NCBI RefSeq assembly: GCF_014192335.1
Contig: NZ_JACHXU010000005.1
Span: 186,001 to 250,000, forward strand
Source: Aporhodopirellula rubra
GTDB taxonomy: Bacteria; Planctomycetota; Planctomycetia; Pirellulales; Pirellulaceae
Direction: 5' to 3'
Length of the DNA stretch: 64,000 nucleotides
The position numbers and the translations under genes were made by a program. Under the pieces are notes generated by a model. It had not been told where the DNA came from. It did no database searches and was given only the letters and a program-made list of their open reading frames with translations. Positions 26,667 through 36,240 of the stretch are shown here, piece by piece. Position 1 is the first letter of the stretch. Each line of letters starts with the position of its first letter.

Positions 26667-27920
26667 CTATTCCGAGAAGACACTGCTTCGGACTTCCTCT
26701 TCGAGCGATTTCTGCCCCGCTTTGACTTCCTTGAATGTCGCCGCGTCGAGGCTGTAGGTCACCGTGTCGGTCGTCGCGTCGACGTGAGCGTTCCGAGTGT
26801 CCCCAGTCAGCAGCGCTGTTTCGCCAAAAAAATCGCCTTCGGTGAGTCGTGCGACTTCCGTGAATTCCTGACTCTCGATACTGGCCGGATCCGTCGGCAA
26901 CGGTGGTCGGCGGACCACGACTTCTCCTTCGCGGATCAAGTAAAAACGGTCCCCGACGTCTCCATAGGTAACGATTCGATCGCCTGGAGCGTGCTCTTCT
27001 CGCTTCATTTTGCGAGCGATCGTGGTCAACGTACCTACCGACACGAGTGAAAACAGATCGCAGCGATGCAGCATTTTACCGAGCAGTGCGGCTTCATCGA
27101 GGTTCGTATCCTGAGCGATATTTCCGAAGTCCATTTTGACGATTCGGTCGGCGACATCGAGGATTCGGTTGTCGTGCGTGACGATGACGATCGCCGTGCC
27201 CCGTTCTCGAGCTTCCTTTTGGAACAACTCAACGACTTGGCGTACCGAATCTTTGTCCAGTGCCGCGGTCGGTTCGTCTGCCAACAGGATTTCGGGTTGG
27301 TGGACGAGGCCTCGGGCAACCGCCACCCTTTGTTTCTGCCCCCCCGATAGACTTTTGGGCTTGTAGTGGATTCGTTCGCCCAGACCGACCGCGACTAGCA
27401 TTTCTTCGCAGCGGCGATTCTGTTCGCTGCGCGGCATTCCGTCGGCCTGCAGCTCCAACGCCATTCGTACGTTTTGCAGAGCGGTCAGCGACCCGAAAAG
27501 GTTGTGAGCCTGAAAAATAAAGCCGAGACGCTTGCGAATGGAGTTAATTTTCGCCGAACTGGCGTCCTTCATCGGCTCGCCGAGAATGTGGATCTGGCCT
27601 TCCTGGATCCGCCGTATCGTGCCAATGAGCGTTAAAAGCGTGGTTTTTCCCGAGCCGCTCTGCCCGGTCATGATCACGATCTCGCCAGGCTGGACCTGCA
27701 GATTGTTGTCGTAGAGCACCTGTTTCCGGGCGTCGCCGCTGCCGAAAAAGTGGTTGATGCCACAAACGTCAATGAGCGCGGACCCGTCAAAACTGCGATC
27801 TGCCTCGACACTTTTTGATTTAAAGCGTTGAAAAAGCTTGCCAGTCGCCGAATCGCGGGCCGATCGAACAGTATCAGCGGCTCTCGTTTTGCCGTTTTCG
27901 CGGTTCACGCTGTCTTTCAT
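26667..27920 (-). CDS. ABC transporter ATPase (DevA/MacB-like) fused to a cyclic-nucleotide-binding domain
   Basis: Of 417 residues, roughly 45-270 form a complete ABC nucleotide-binding domain: Walker A GQSGSGKT, Q-loop FIFQAHN, signature LSGGQKQR, Walker B ILLADEPTAALD and switch histidine VTHDN. It is closest in character to DevA/LolD/MacB-type ATPases. The C-terminal part (about 290-400) has the cNMP-binding-domain pattern: GDRFYLIREGEVVV, then GDFFGETALLTGDTRNA, which matches the phosphate-binding cassette, so cyclic nucleotides may gate transport. The gene is divergent from the membrane-fusion and permease genes across 170 bases, and the three probably form one exporter. Confidence 0.88.
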   Translation of the reverse strand: MKDSVNRENGKTRAADTVRSARDSATGKLFQRFKSKSVEADRSFDGSALIDVCGINHFFGSGDARKQVLYDNNLQVQPGEIVIMTGQSGSGKTTLLTLIGTIRRIQEGQIHILGEPMKDASSAKINSIRKRLGFIFQAHNLFGSLTALQNVRMALELQADGMPRSEQNRRCEEMLVAVGLGERIHYKPKSLSGGQKQRVAVARGLVHQPEILLADEPTAALDKDSVRQVVELFQKEARERGTAIVIVTHDNRILDVADRIVKMDFGNIAQDTNLDEAALLGKMLHRCDLFSLVSVGTLTTIARKMKREEHAPGDRIVTYGDVGDRFYLIREGEVVVRRPPLPTDPASIESQEFTEVARLTEGDFFGETALLTGDTRNAHVDATTDTVTYSLDAATFKEVKAGQKSLEEEVRSSVFSE

Positions 27921-28090
27921 GTAACGGGAGATAGTAAAAAGCGTTGCGACTACGTTAACTTACCTTAGGTCGTGCGGGTACAGACTTTTCGTCATTTTCT
28001 GCCGCGTGTCCCCATTCTGAATTACTCTATCTGGTCAGGTATGGGCTTTTTCTGATTCCACTCGTTTTTCTTTCGGTTCACTGAGTATCC

Positions 28091-29353
28091 ATGCGGTTTC
28101 CCATCATCCACAGGTCCCTGCTGATCGGCCCGCTACTCGCCGTGTCCTGCGGTTTGACGCACGTTGGTTGCGATGTCCGGTTGCCCAACTCCCTTTCCGG
28201 CAAATCGTCGGCCGACGGGTCCTCCGGCGCCGGTAACGATGCCCCGGCAGTGCTCACCCAAGTAGTCGCCCAGGGCCAACTCGAGCCTCTCGGCGGAGTG
28301 CTTTCGGTCATCGCGCCGCCCGGCGACCGAGTCGTCGAGATCCCCGTTCGCGAAGGTGACGTTGTTTCGGCAGGCGACCTGCTCGTGCAGTTGGAAAGCC
28401 TCAAAGTCAAGACGATCGAACTGGACGTCGCCGAAACTAAACTCGAGGAAGGAAAATCTCGGCTCGCGGCGGAGAAAGCGGCCGCTCAAGCTCGTCTGAA
28501 GGTTGCCCAGACGAAGCTCAGACAAGCGAAAAACCAACTGGAACAATCTCGCACCAAACTCGACATCGCCGAAAGCCCTGGCGGCAGTTTGGACCTGCTG
28601 CGAAGAGCCGCCGAATTGGGTGAACGCAAACTCAGCCGCCTGCGAAACGCGTCGGACAACCCATCGACCCAACGTCTGGTGTCTGAAAACAAACTCGAAG
28701 AAGAGTCGCTGAAAATCAGCGAAACGCGAGCCCAATACGAAGCCGCCCGCATCGACGCTCGTAACGCAATCGAAACAGCAGACTTGGCCGTCCAAGCTGC
28801 GACGCAGGAGATTGTTGCCGCGGAAAAATCCATCCTCGCGGCCGAAGCGTCAGCATCGTTGTCGTCGCTCGAAAAACAAATCGAACTGTTGCGATTGAAT
28901 ATCGAGACGGCCAAGCTGGTCAGTCCGATCTCGGGGCGTATTCTCAAAATCGATACGATGCCCGGTCAAGCCACCACGACGATGCCGTTGATGCACATGG
29001 CCGACACCGGCCAAATGGTCTGCATCGCGGAAGTCAACGTGGCCGACTTAGGACGTATTGAGGTTGGCCAATCCGCCGAAATCAGCAGCCCTGGACTGGC
29101 CAATCAACTGCACGGCACGGTACGACAGATTCATCATTTGATCGCCTCGCCGAGTATGCCGAGTCCGTTCCCGATGGAGCCCGTGGATCGACACACCGCC
29201 GAGGTGACCATCCAAATCTCACCGGAAGACAACGCGATCGCGGCAGAGCGAATCCGCATGCAAGTCGAAGTGACGATCTTTACCGACGCGTCCGATTCGG
29301 CCAAACGGACGTCCACTTCGGCTCCGGCAACTGATGACGCGACGTCGACATGA
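28091..29353 (+). CDS. HlyD/DevB-like membrane-fusion protein of ABC exporter
   Basis: The 420-residue periplasmic adaptor has an N-terminal signal or anchor (FPIIHRSLLIGPLLAVSCG), possibly a lipoprotein signal, though the site before Cys is not a good lipobox. A biotinyl-lipoyl-like half follows (VVEIPVREGDVVSAGDLLVQLES). A long coiled-coil hairpin spans about residues 110-270, then the second lipoyl half (AKLVSPISGRILKI) and a beta-barrel. DevB-type proteins link an inner-membrane ABC permease to an outer-membrane channel. Its stop overlaps the permease start (ATGA). No TolC-like gene is in the window. Confidence 0.88.
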   Translation: MRFPIIHRSLLIGPLLAVSCGLTHVGCDVRLPNSLSGKSSADGSSGAGNDAPAVLTQVVAQGQLEPLGGVLSVIAPPGDRVVEIPVREGDVVSAGDLLVQLESLKVKTIELDVAETKLEEGKSRLAAEKAAAQARLKVAQTKLRQAKNQLEQSRTKLDIAESPGGSLDLLRRAAELGERKLSRLRNASDNPSTQRLVSENKLEEESLKISETRAQYEAARIDARNAIETADLAVQAATQEIVAAEKSILAAEASASLSSLEKQIELLRLNIETAKLVSPISGRILKIDTMPGQATTTMPLMHMADTGQMVCIAEVNVADLGRIEVGQSAEISSPGLANQLHGTVRQIHHLIASPSMPSPFPMEPVDRHTAEVTIQISPEDNAIAAERIRMQVEVTIFTDASDSAKRTSTSAPATDDATST

Positions 29354-30618
29354 GTGCGGGTGCGTCTCCGAAACTTTCGCGTGAATCAAGTCTCCAGTCC
29401 TCGGCGACTTCCGAGAGCAAAACGTTCCGCGGAAGACCCGCTCGGAGGACTTCGCTGGCGTGGAAGAATCTAACCGACGCTCCAATTCGCACCGCGGTCT
29501 CACTCGGCGGGATCGGGTTCTCGATTCTGTTAATGTTCATGCAACTCGGTTTTCTCGGCAGCGTGGGTGATACCGCGACCGTTGTGCTGAGCCGGATGAA
29601 TTGCGACATCCTTGTGCAGTCTCAAGACTATCTCAACGTCTACGATCCGACGACGCTCCCGGGTGATCTACCTCAGTGGCTCGAGGGCATCCCCGAAGTT
29701 CGCGCTGCGGTTCCGCTGGATATCGGTGTGACGGTTTGGCAAAGCCCGGTCGATGATTCCTTTCGAGCGATCGCGTTGATGGGAATTGATCTCGATGATC
29801 CCGCGTTCGAACTCCCTGAGCTGACACCAACCGTTCGCGCTCAATTGCGGCCCCCCGGGGCTGTTTTAATCGATGACGCGAGCAATAAGAGTTTCGGTCC
29901 GCGTAACGGCGAAAAATTCACTTCCGCAGATATCGGCACGACCACCGACGTGGCCGGCAGTCCCGCGACGATCAAAGGGACCTTCGAGATGGGGACGGGC
30001 TTGGCGGCCAATGGTGCCTTGTTGGGTTCTCGAAAAACGTTCGACGAACTCACGCCAGGACCACGAGGCAATCGCGTTTCGCTGATCCTGGTGTCGCTGA
30101 CCAACCCTGAGAAACTCGACGAAGGATTGCATGCGATTGAGCAACGGTTGAAATCGCTCGGCGGCCCGGCATCGCAAGCGGTTCCGATGACACTCGACGA
30201 AGCAATGAGTCGCGAACGTGGCCGATGGTACTTTGAAACTCCGATCGGGATGATTTTCGGAATCGGAGTCGTGCTCGGCGTGGTCGTTGGTGGCGTGATC
30301 AGTTACATGGTGTTGGCGTCCGATGTGATGGCTCACCTGAGTGAATACGCGACGCTAAAAGCGATCGGATACAGCAACGCGTACCTCGTCAAAACACTGC
30401 TGACTCAATCAACGCTGTTAGCGTTACTCGCATTTCCTCCGTCTTTACTTCTCGCCTGCGTTCTGTACTACGCAACGTCGCACTACTCGAGCATTCCGAT
30501 CCGAATGACGTCAACGTGGATCGTGTTGGTGCTCGTACTGACACTCTTCATGTGTAACGCCGCGGGCGTGTTCGCGTTGCGGAAGCTTCTCAAAGCCGAA
30601 CCGGCGAGTCTCTTTTAA
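29350..30618 (+). CDS. DevC-like FtsX-family permease of ABC exporter
   Basis: The 422-residue protein has the FtsX/MacB topology. A first membrane segment near residue 50 (IGFSILLMFMQLGFLG) is followed by a periplasmic domain of about 200 residues, and three membrane segments occupy the last 130 residues (IFGIGVVLGVVVGGVISYMV, LLALLAFPPSLLLACVLYY, WIVLVLVLTLFMCNAAGVFAL). The segment AHLSEYATLKAIGYSN is the coupling region typical of the family. It is translationally coupled to the membrane-fusion gene and would pair with the divergent ATPase. The exported substrate is unknown; DevBCA relatives export glycolipids. Confidence 0.88.
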   Translation: MSAGASPKLSRESSLQSSATSESKTFRGRPARRTSLAWKNLTDAPIRTAVSLGGIGFSILLMFMQLGFLGSVGDTATVVLSRMNCDILVQSQDYLNVYDPTTLPGDLPQWLEGIPEVRAAVPLDIGVTVWQSPVDDSFRAIALMGIDLDDPAFELPELTPTVRAQLRPPGAVLIDDASNKSFGPRNGEKFTSADIGTTTDVAGSPATIKGTFEMGTGLAANGALLGSRKTFDELTPGPRGNRVSLILVSLTNPEKLDEGLHAIEQRLKSLGGPASQAVPMTLDEAMSRERGRWYFETPIGMIFGIGVVLGVVVGGVISYMVLASDVMAHLSEYATLKAIGYSNAYLVKTLLTQSTLLALLAFPPSLLLACVLYYATSHYSSIPIRMTSTWIVLVLVLTLFMCNAAGVFALRKLLKAEPASLF

Positions 30619-30690
30619 CAAGCCGGCGGAGGCCGCCGATGTCGATTCGAAGACAGCACCGCTAAACACCTCCCCATGCATCCAACGAAA

Positions 30691-30723
30691 AAACCGCCGG
30701 ACCAAATTCTGATCCGGCGGTTT
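30691..30723. terminator. Bidirectional intrinsic terminator between permease and DUF1501 genes
   Basis: AAACCGCCGGA pairs with TCCGGCGGTTT (11 bp) around an 11-base loop, between two convergent genes. A six-base A run overlaps the left arm, so the minus-strand transcript gets a T-tract; the plus-strand T run is short. Confidence 0.7.
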
Positions 30724-30758
30724 GAGTTCACCGCGACATTGCAAAGCAATCGTGTTGG

Positions 30759-32078
30759 TTACGAGAACAAAGCGTCGACGACCTTACCGTTACGGACCAA
30801 CGTAATCGGCCGTCCGGTATCCGAGTTAAACTCTTTTGTCGGGTCGATTCCGAGGTTGTGGTAGAAACTCGCGGCGACGTCATCCGGTGTGATTGCGTCG
30901 TGTCGCGGCGCCGCGGCGGTATCGTCGCTCTCGCCGATCACTTGCCCACCGCGAACATCGCCGCCTGCCATCAGCATGAACATGCATCGCGGGTAGTGAT
31001 CGCGACCGCCCTCTTGGCTACGAGTATTGATTTTTGGTGTCCGGCCGAATTCACCGGTGACCATGACTGCCGTCGAATCCAACAGACCACGTTGTTCCAA
31101 ACCGGTGAGCAACCCGCTGAGACCGTAATCGAGCTTCGGAAGAAGGTCCGTCTTCAACTTGGTGAAGTTGTCTTGGTGAGTATCCCAACCGCCCAATTGC
31201 AGCGAGACAAAGTTCACGCCCGACTCGACTAAACGAAGACTCAGCAAACAACTCTGACCGAACGCGTCTTCACCGAACTGAGAACGAAAGCTCTCGGGCT
31301 CTTTACTGATATCAAACGCTTTGCGGGCCCGCGGTGACGTGATCATCGCGTAAGCTTGGTCACCGAACCGCGACAAGCCCTGCAACAACTGATCGTCTTC
31401 TTCGAGTTCGGCGAAACGTCGGTCGAGTCGTTTGAGCAAATCCTGACGCCGCGAAACTTCATCGACCGTCAGATCGCCCGGCAGTGAGATCCCACGAACC
31501 GAAAACGGTTTCCCAAATTGAGGAGCGGCCTTGGTTTCCAGCGCCGCATTCTGCAGTCCGAGAAACCCCGGACCGTGTCCCGCTCTGGGAATCGCAACGT
31601 GCGGTGGGATATTGATGTCGGAGGAGCGTTCCGCTGAGACAACGGATCCGAAACTCGGGAACGATAAGGCTGGAATCGGGCGACTCCCCGAATTCACGTA
31701 TTCACGGCCGAGTTGGTGAGCGGCCAATGTGTGCGACACACCGCGAAGGATCGCGAACTTGTCCGCCACATTCGCGAGCCGAGGCAAATGCTCCGAGATA
31801 CGGACGCCGGGTACGTTCGTCTCGATGGGCCGAAACGCACCACGCACCGCATCAGGAGCGTCCGGTTTCAAGTCGAACGTGTCCATGTGCGACGGACCAC
31901 CGACGAGTTCGATAAAGATCGCCCGCCGAGCGTGATTGGGCCTGACCTCGCCCGCCGCGGCCATTTGTAACCAGTTAGGCAATGTGAGTCCGCCGATCCC
32001 GACCGCGCCGGTTCCGAGCGTGCCCATTCGAAGAATGTCGCGGCGTCGAACGCCATCACAGGTTTTGTGCAATCGCAT
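30759..32078 (-). CDS. DUF1501 family secreted protein (planctomycete type)
   Basis: The ATG at 32078 gives 439 residues beginning with a twin-arginine-like signal (RRRDILRMGTLGTGAVGIGGL). DUF1501 signatures are clear: ELVGGPSHMDTFDLKP, GGWDTHQDN, VMVTGEFGRTPKIN and GGRDHYPRC. The fold is of the alkaline-phosphatase/sulfatase type, but the family has no assigned activity. A TTG-initiated form seven codons longer (32099) is possible. It lies 36 bases downstream of the DUF1549/DUF1553 gene, the standard planctomycete pair. Confidence 0.9.
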   Translation of the reverse strand: MRLHKTCDGVRRRDILRMGTLGTGAVGIGGLTLPNWLQMAAAGEVRPNHARRAIFIELVGGPSHMDTFDLKPDAPDAVRGAFRPIETNVPGVRISEHLPRLANVADKFAILRGVSHTLAAHQLGREYVNSGSRPIPALSFPSFGSVVSAERSSDINIPPHVAIPRAGHGPGFLGLQNAALETKAAPQFGKPFSVRGISLPGDLTVDEVSRRQDLLKRLDRRFAELEEDDQLLQGLSRFGDQAYAMITSPRARKAFDISKEPESFRSQFGEDAFGQSCLLSLRLVESGVNFVSLQLGGWDTHQDNFTKLKTDLLPKLDYGLSGLLTGLEQRGLLDSTAVMVTGEFGRTPKINTRSQEGGRDHYPRCMFMLMAGGDVRGGQVIGESDDTAAAPRHDAITPDDVAASFYHNLGIDPTKEFNSDTGRPITLVRNGKVVDALFS

Positions 32079-32114
32079 ATTTGATCTGAGGGGTTGCAAG
32101 GTAAGGACGGGGAA

Positions 32115-34937
32115 TTAGTGCGTGATGATGAACTCTTTGGTGTTCACCAACGCCCACATGACCGATGAAAGACCATCGGCGACGGAATCGGAATCGTTGA
32201 TGTACTGCATCGCAATCTCGAGTTCTTCACGATCAGGTGTTCGCGAGAGCGCCCGGAGATAAGCGTCCTCGACAATTGACTCGAGAGAGTCCGAGGCTTC
32301 TTTCGCGTTCGCATTGCCAGTCGAAACGAGTTGCCACGCATCGGGATCGGCAAGAATCGCGGACAGTGAGGGCGTTTCATAACCAAACTGTTTAAAACGT
32401 TTTCGCATGGCCTTATACGATTCCTCGAACTTCTCACGTTGCCCGGCACGGCGGTTCGGATTGAGTGCGAGGTAACGTTTGACACGAGCGATCATTTGAA
32501 CTCGGTTTTGTTCTGCCTTACGAGCGATTTGGTCCTTTTGCGGATTGGATGCCTGCCCGGGGCCGGCTTCACCGAGACTCGCACATGCTTGGGCAACCCA
32601 CCCATTTTTGGAGGCGAGCTGTTGATACATTTCCATGTCATTACGGAGATAAATGGATTGCAACAAACTCGGCGAATCGCTCCGGTCACAATCACAATTG
32701 CTCTCCCGCGCGGACTGTCCAAACACCTGCAACGCGAAATCACGTTGATTGCGGTTTTGAGGCACGTCGGCGGCAATCGCCATGTCTGACATCGTCGATC
32801 GCATTTTCTGCGTCTGAACGGTCGACTGCGTTGCCAATAACACCGCGTCGCGAATCACCTCGGCGGGCAAACGCCGTGGTACATGCCGACTGAAGTTCAG
32901 TCGATCATGCGAATTGCTGGCGTTGGTGATTGTGCTCCGCTGATAAGCATCGCTCGTCACGATCTCTCGGTGCAGCCAATGCAGATCAAATCCATGCTCG
33001 CGAAAACCATCCGACAGATATTTCAGCAGAGGCTGGTTGCTCGCCGGGTTAGCAAGATTCATGTCATCGGTTGGATTGATGATCCCGACACCGAAATAGT
33101 TCGACCAAACTCGGTTCACGATCGCAGGTGCAAAAAACGAATTCGCAGGATCACGCATCCACTGCATCAATTCCGCTCGTGGGTCGTCATCCAACTCGAT
33201 CGGTTCGGCTTGACCGAGCACGTATCCCTTAGGCACCTCGATTGCGACCGCACTGCCTTTGCGTTTCTTATTTTGCTTCGCCGCCTTTTGACGTGCCGCA
33301 GCAGAGCGATTGACATAGATCAATTCCGGAAACGGAACGATTGCCCCTTCGTTGGCTCGTCGATAGATCAGCTTGCGTAATTCCCCGTTGTTCAGTTTCT
33401 TCCCACCGGTGATGTTGTCGAGCAACTCCTTGCGAATCGGATTGGCCTCTTTCGAAACCGTATTTCCTCTCGCGTTGATGCTCGCAAAGATCTTGGAAAA
33501 CTGATCGAAGTCATCCTTGGACCACTGATCGAACGGGTGTTTGTGACACTGAGCACATTCGATCCGAATCCCCAAAAATGCGTAGGCAAAGCCGATGGCC
33601 CGTTCTTCAGGTTTTTGAAAATTGCGACGTGCCCAGAACAGCGGCATGCCGTCGCGAGCGGCGAACAGATTTTCGTTTCCAGGTTTGCACGCCTCGGTCA
33701 TCGACTCGCAATATTCGCGATAGTCTTCCCCTTCCTGACGGCTCTGCGCGGTAACGATCCCTTCCACGATCTCATCATAAGGAACGTTGTCGTCGAGACG
33801 CACTCGGAGCCATTCGTACCACAGTCGCGACGCAGCACCTCGCATCGGCAAGACGTTGTTGAGTTCCTGTTCATTGTTGCCCGTCCAATCCGCAAATCGA
33901 GTCGCCCACCATGCGGCATACCCCGGCGCATCGAGCAAGTCATCGATCAACTCCTTTCGTTTATTTGGGTTTTCGTTCGCCAGAAAGATCCGGACCTCCT
34001 CGGCCGCGGGCAACGTTCCCGTAATGTCCAAACTGGCACGGCGAATAAACTCTGTGTCCGTGCAAATCGGCGAAGGGATAATTCCGAGTTTCGCATGTTT
34101 GGCAGCGATGAGTCGATCGACCGGATGACTCGATCCGGGCGGGGCGTCGATGTCGGCATCAACCTGCACACGGCGGGTTACGGCAATTGGCACCACGGCT
34201 CGGTCGTATGAGACGACCACGTGAGTGTCTCCCGACAACCCGCTGGCCACGAGACCGGATTCGTCGATCGCAGCTACCGCGTCATCGTTGCTCGCAAATC
34301 GACAGAGCGCCGTGACGTCCTCTTTCGAACCGTCGGCCCAATGTGCAATCGCCGTCAGTTGCTGCTGCTGATCGTCCGTGTTGAACTGAATTTCGGCAGG
34401 TTGAATCTCCAGTCGTTCCAAAGTCTGAATCGCTCTCTCGGTCGCCGCTCCCGATGCGATCCACCGGTGCAGCGTGTTGTACTGCCAACTGCCCTCGTCG
34501 AGTCTCTTTCCGCCCTCGTGCATGTCAGCGTCGATCGGCTTGGCCAAAATCAAACTCTCGGCAACATCATCAACGTCGACTCGGCCAGAGTTCTCATCCA
34601 ACAAGGCCTCGTGGTCCGCCTTGAAGTCATAGCCAAACAGCGACAACTGGAATCCACCACGGCCTTGAAACGATCCGTGGCAAGACCGTCCGTTGCAACC
34701 GAGTCGTCCCAATAAAGGCATCACGTGCCGCTGAAAGTCAGGCACTTCAGCCGTTTCCGCATCAGCAAACCGCTGGGGCAGAGGTTTGAGAACCTTGGGA
34801 AAGCTGTCTAGTTTCACACCGGACGGCCGAGCTTTCGCGGGTGCCGGTTCCGAATTCGCGTCACCCGAAAAAGCGAGTGTCAGAACGAAAAAGGCGAGGA
34901 CAATCAATCGGGGAGCAAACGACTGCGCAGGTCTCAT
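32115..34937 (-). CDS. PSCyt/DUF1549-DUF1553 secreted cytochrome-like protein
   Basis: The 940-residue protein has a signal peptide (APRLIVLAFFVLTLAFSGDA) and a PSCyt-type N-terminal motif, RLGCNGRSCHGS, with CX4CH rather than CXXCH spacing. A Big-like beta domain follows at about residues 160-240, then DUF1549 with CAQCHKHPFDQW, a true CXXCH motif, and DUF1553 at the C-terminus (FSRHVPRRLPAEVIRDAVL and ALSRTPDREELEIA). The pair with DUF1501 is abundant in planctomycetes and thought to act outside the cytoplasm, possibly in polymer breakdown; function is unproven. It heads the two-gene minus-strand operon. Confidence 0.92.
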   Translation of the reverse strand: MRPAQSFAPRLIVLAFFVLTLAFSGDANSEPAPAKARPSGVKLDSFPKVLKPLPQRFADAETAEVPDFQRHVMPLLGRLGCNGRSCHGSFQGRGGFQLSLFGYDFKADHEALLDENSGRVDVDDVAESLILAKPIDADMHEGGKRLDEGSWQYNTLHRWIASGAATERAIQTLERLEIQPAEIQFNTDDQQQQLTAIAHWADGSKEDVTALCRFASNDDAVAAIDESGLVASGLSGDTHVVVSYDRAVVPIAVTRRVQVDADIDAPPGSSHPVDRLIAAKHAKLGIIPSPICTDTEFIRRASLDITGTLPAAEEVRIFLANENPNKRKELIDDLLDAPGYAAWWATRFADWTGNNEQELNNVLPMRGAASRLWYEWLRVRLDDNVPYDEIVEGIVTAQSRQEGEDYREYCESMTEACKPGNENLFAARDGMPLFWARRNFQKPEERAIGFAYAFLGIRIECAQCHKHPFDQWSKDDFDQFSKIFASINARGNTVSKEANPIRKELLDNITGGKKLNNGELRKLIYRRANEGAIVPFPELIYVNRSAAARQKAAKQNKKRKGSAVAIEVPKGYVLGQAEPIELDDDPRAELMQWMRDPANSFFAPAIVNRVWSNYFGVGIINPTDDMNLANPASNQPLLKYLSDGFREHGFDLHWLHREIVTSDAYQRSTITNASNSHDRLNFSRHVPRRLPAEVIRDAVLLATQSTVQTQKMRSTMSDMAIAADVPQNRNQRDFALQVFGQSARESNCDCDRSDSPSLLQSIYLRNDMEMYQQLASKNGWVAQACASLGEAGPGQASNPQKDQIARKAEQNRVQMIARVKRYLALNPNRRAGQREKFEESYKAMRKRFKQFGYETPSLSAILADPDAWQLVSTGNANAKEASDSLESIVEDAYLRALSRTPDREELEIAMQYINDSDSVADGLSSVMWALVNTKEFIITH

Positions 34938-35359
34938 CGCAACACTACCTATTTTTCTTATGAAAGATTGAGCCAGCTCGTTTCACTCGATGCGAGGCAT
35001 CATGAAGACCGGCTCGGACAACGGGGGGCGAGGAAGGACAAAAACAGCTTCCGGGGGATTAAACACCCTCACGGGCCGTTTATACCCGAGTAAACCACAA
35101 TCTCATAGAAAAGTTTTGTATTTTGTATGAACCATCAGTCGGATCGGCCCTCGAAGTAGCGATCTCCGCCTGCAAAATGCCGTCAACGAACAATGGGAAC
35201 GCGTTACACATCTAGCCGTTGCAGCGAAAAAACGGCTGCGACGAACGATTTTGAAGCGGCATCACAATCACAAACCGCTCAACTTGAGCAGGTAAGGTCT
35301 TTGAGTGCTCTGCTTTGCAACTCGACGCGTCTCCGAACGGCGGTTTGGCAACGTCCGCT
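34938..35359. other. Intergenic stretch, 422 bases, no gene recognised
   Basis: It must contain the promoter of the PSCyt-DUF1501 operon near 34940-35000 and the end of the SDR transcript. An inverted repeat AGCCGTT/AACGGCT (35214-35220 with 35231-35237, ten-base loop) is present but no T-tract follows. Plus-strand frames here read into the antisense of the SDR gene and are not credible. Confidence 0.4.
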
Positions 35360-36235
35360 TCAGTCGGCGTTTTCGATTGTCCGCGCGAGGATGGCGTTGA
35401 CCAAGGGCGGCGTGAGGCGGTCTGAGTATACGAGAGCCTTGCCACCCAAACTGAGTATCACCTCGGATCGACATGCCACGATTGCAGCGTACGCGGCGCG
35501 GGCAACACGGTCGGCCGGCCAACTGCCGAAGCTCTTGGATTTTTGCCCCGCCTCCGTTCCAACAAGTGAATCGAAAAACTCGCTCTTCGTGGTGCTCGGG
35601 CTAACCAACACGACGGCGATACCATCGGACGTCAGTTCCGCGCGAATCGAATCGCTCCATCCATGCAAGGCGAATTTGCTCGCACAATACTCGCTCTTCT
35701 CAGGAACCGCACGGTGCCCCAGAACACTACCGATGTTGCAAATCACGGGCGTACATTGCCGTGTCGGGAAATCGTTCGCTGCATTTCGCAACATCTCCAT
35801 CGCTCCGCGGGTCCACTCCACCGGGGCGTGGAAATTGACCTCCATGATCTGACGCATTCTTTCCGGATCGGCATCCATGAACCGGCCTATCCCACCCACT
35901 CCCGCGTTATTGACGAGTAAGTCGAGCTTTCCCTCACCAAGCACGCGTACCTGCTCGAGTGCCTGATCCCGGACCGACATGTCGGTGACGTCGCCAACGA
36001 TCGGAATGACTTCTGCCTTCGGTGACAAACGTTTTGCCTCGGCGACTAGTTCCTCGAGTCGTTCCCGCCGACGCGCCACCGCAATCACTCGGCACCCTTT
36101 GCCCGCGAGCAGCAGCGTGAGTTCTCGGCCGATCCCACTGCTGGCACCGGTCACGACCGCGAGACTCCCTTCGGGTCGCCATCTTCGGCGTCGGTTGGTC
36201 CACGGCGCCGGTTTCGATTTCGAGGGCGCAGCCAT
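35360..36235 (-). CDS. Short-chain dehydrogenase/reductase
   Basis: The 291-residue classical SDR has the NAD(P) motif TGASSGIG, NNAG, a serine in the NIGSV strand and the catalytic YCASK motif, giving the Ser-Tyr-Lys set. An Arg-rich N-terminal tail of about 24 residues precedes the Rossmann fold. It resembles the DltE/YqjQ-type SDRs of unknown substrate. It starts five bases after the hflX stop and is almost surely co-transcribed with it. Confidence 0.88.
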   Translation of the reverse strand: MAAPSKSKPAPWTNRRRRWRPEGSLAVVTGASSGIGRELTLLLAGKGCRVIAVARRRERLEELVAEAKRLSPKAEVIPIVGDVTDMSVRDQALEQVRVLGEGKLDLLVNNAGVGGIGRFMDADPERMRQIMEVNFHAPVEWTRGAMEMLRNAANDFPTRQCTPVICNIGSVLGHRAVPEKSEYCASKFALHGWSDSIRAELTSDGIAVVLVSPSTTKSEFFDSLVGTEAGQKSKSFGSWPADRVARAAYAAIVACRSEVILSLGGKALVYSDRLTPPLVNAILARTIENAD

Positions 36236-36240
36236 TGGTT

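Noticed and set aside
35214-35237. Inverted repeat as an intrinsic terminator of the SDR region
   Set aside because: The stem is seven bases with a ten-base loop and no T-tract on either side. It also lies upstream of the PSCyt operon promoter, not directly after a stop.
35193-35852. Plus-strand frame of 219 residues
   Set aside because: It is antisense to the SDR gene, and its product has no recognisable motif and biased composition from the reverse reading.
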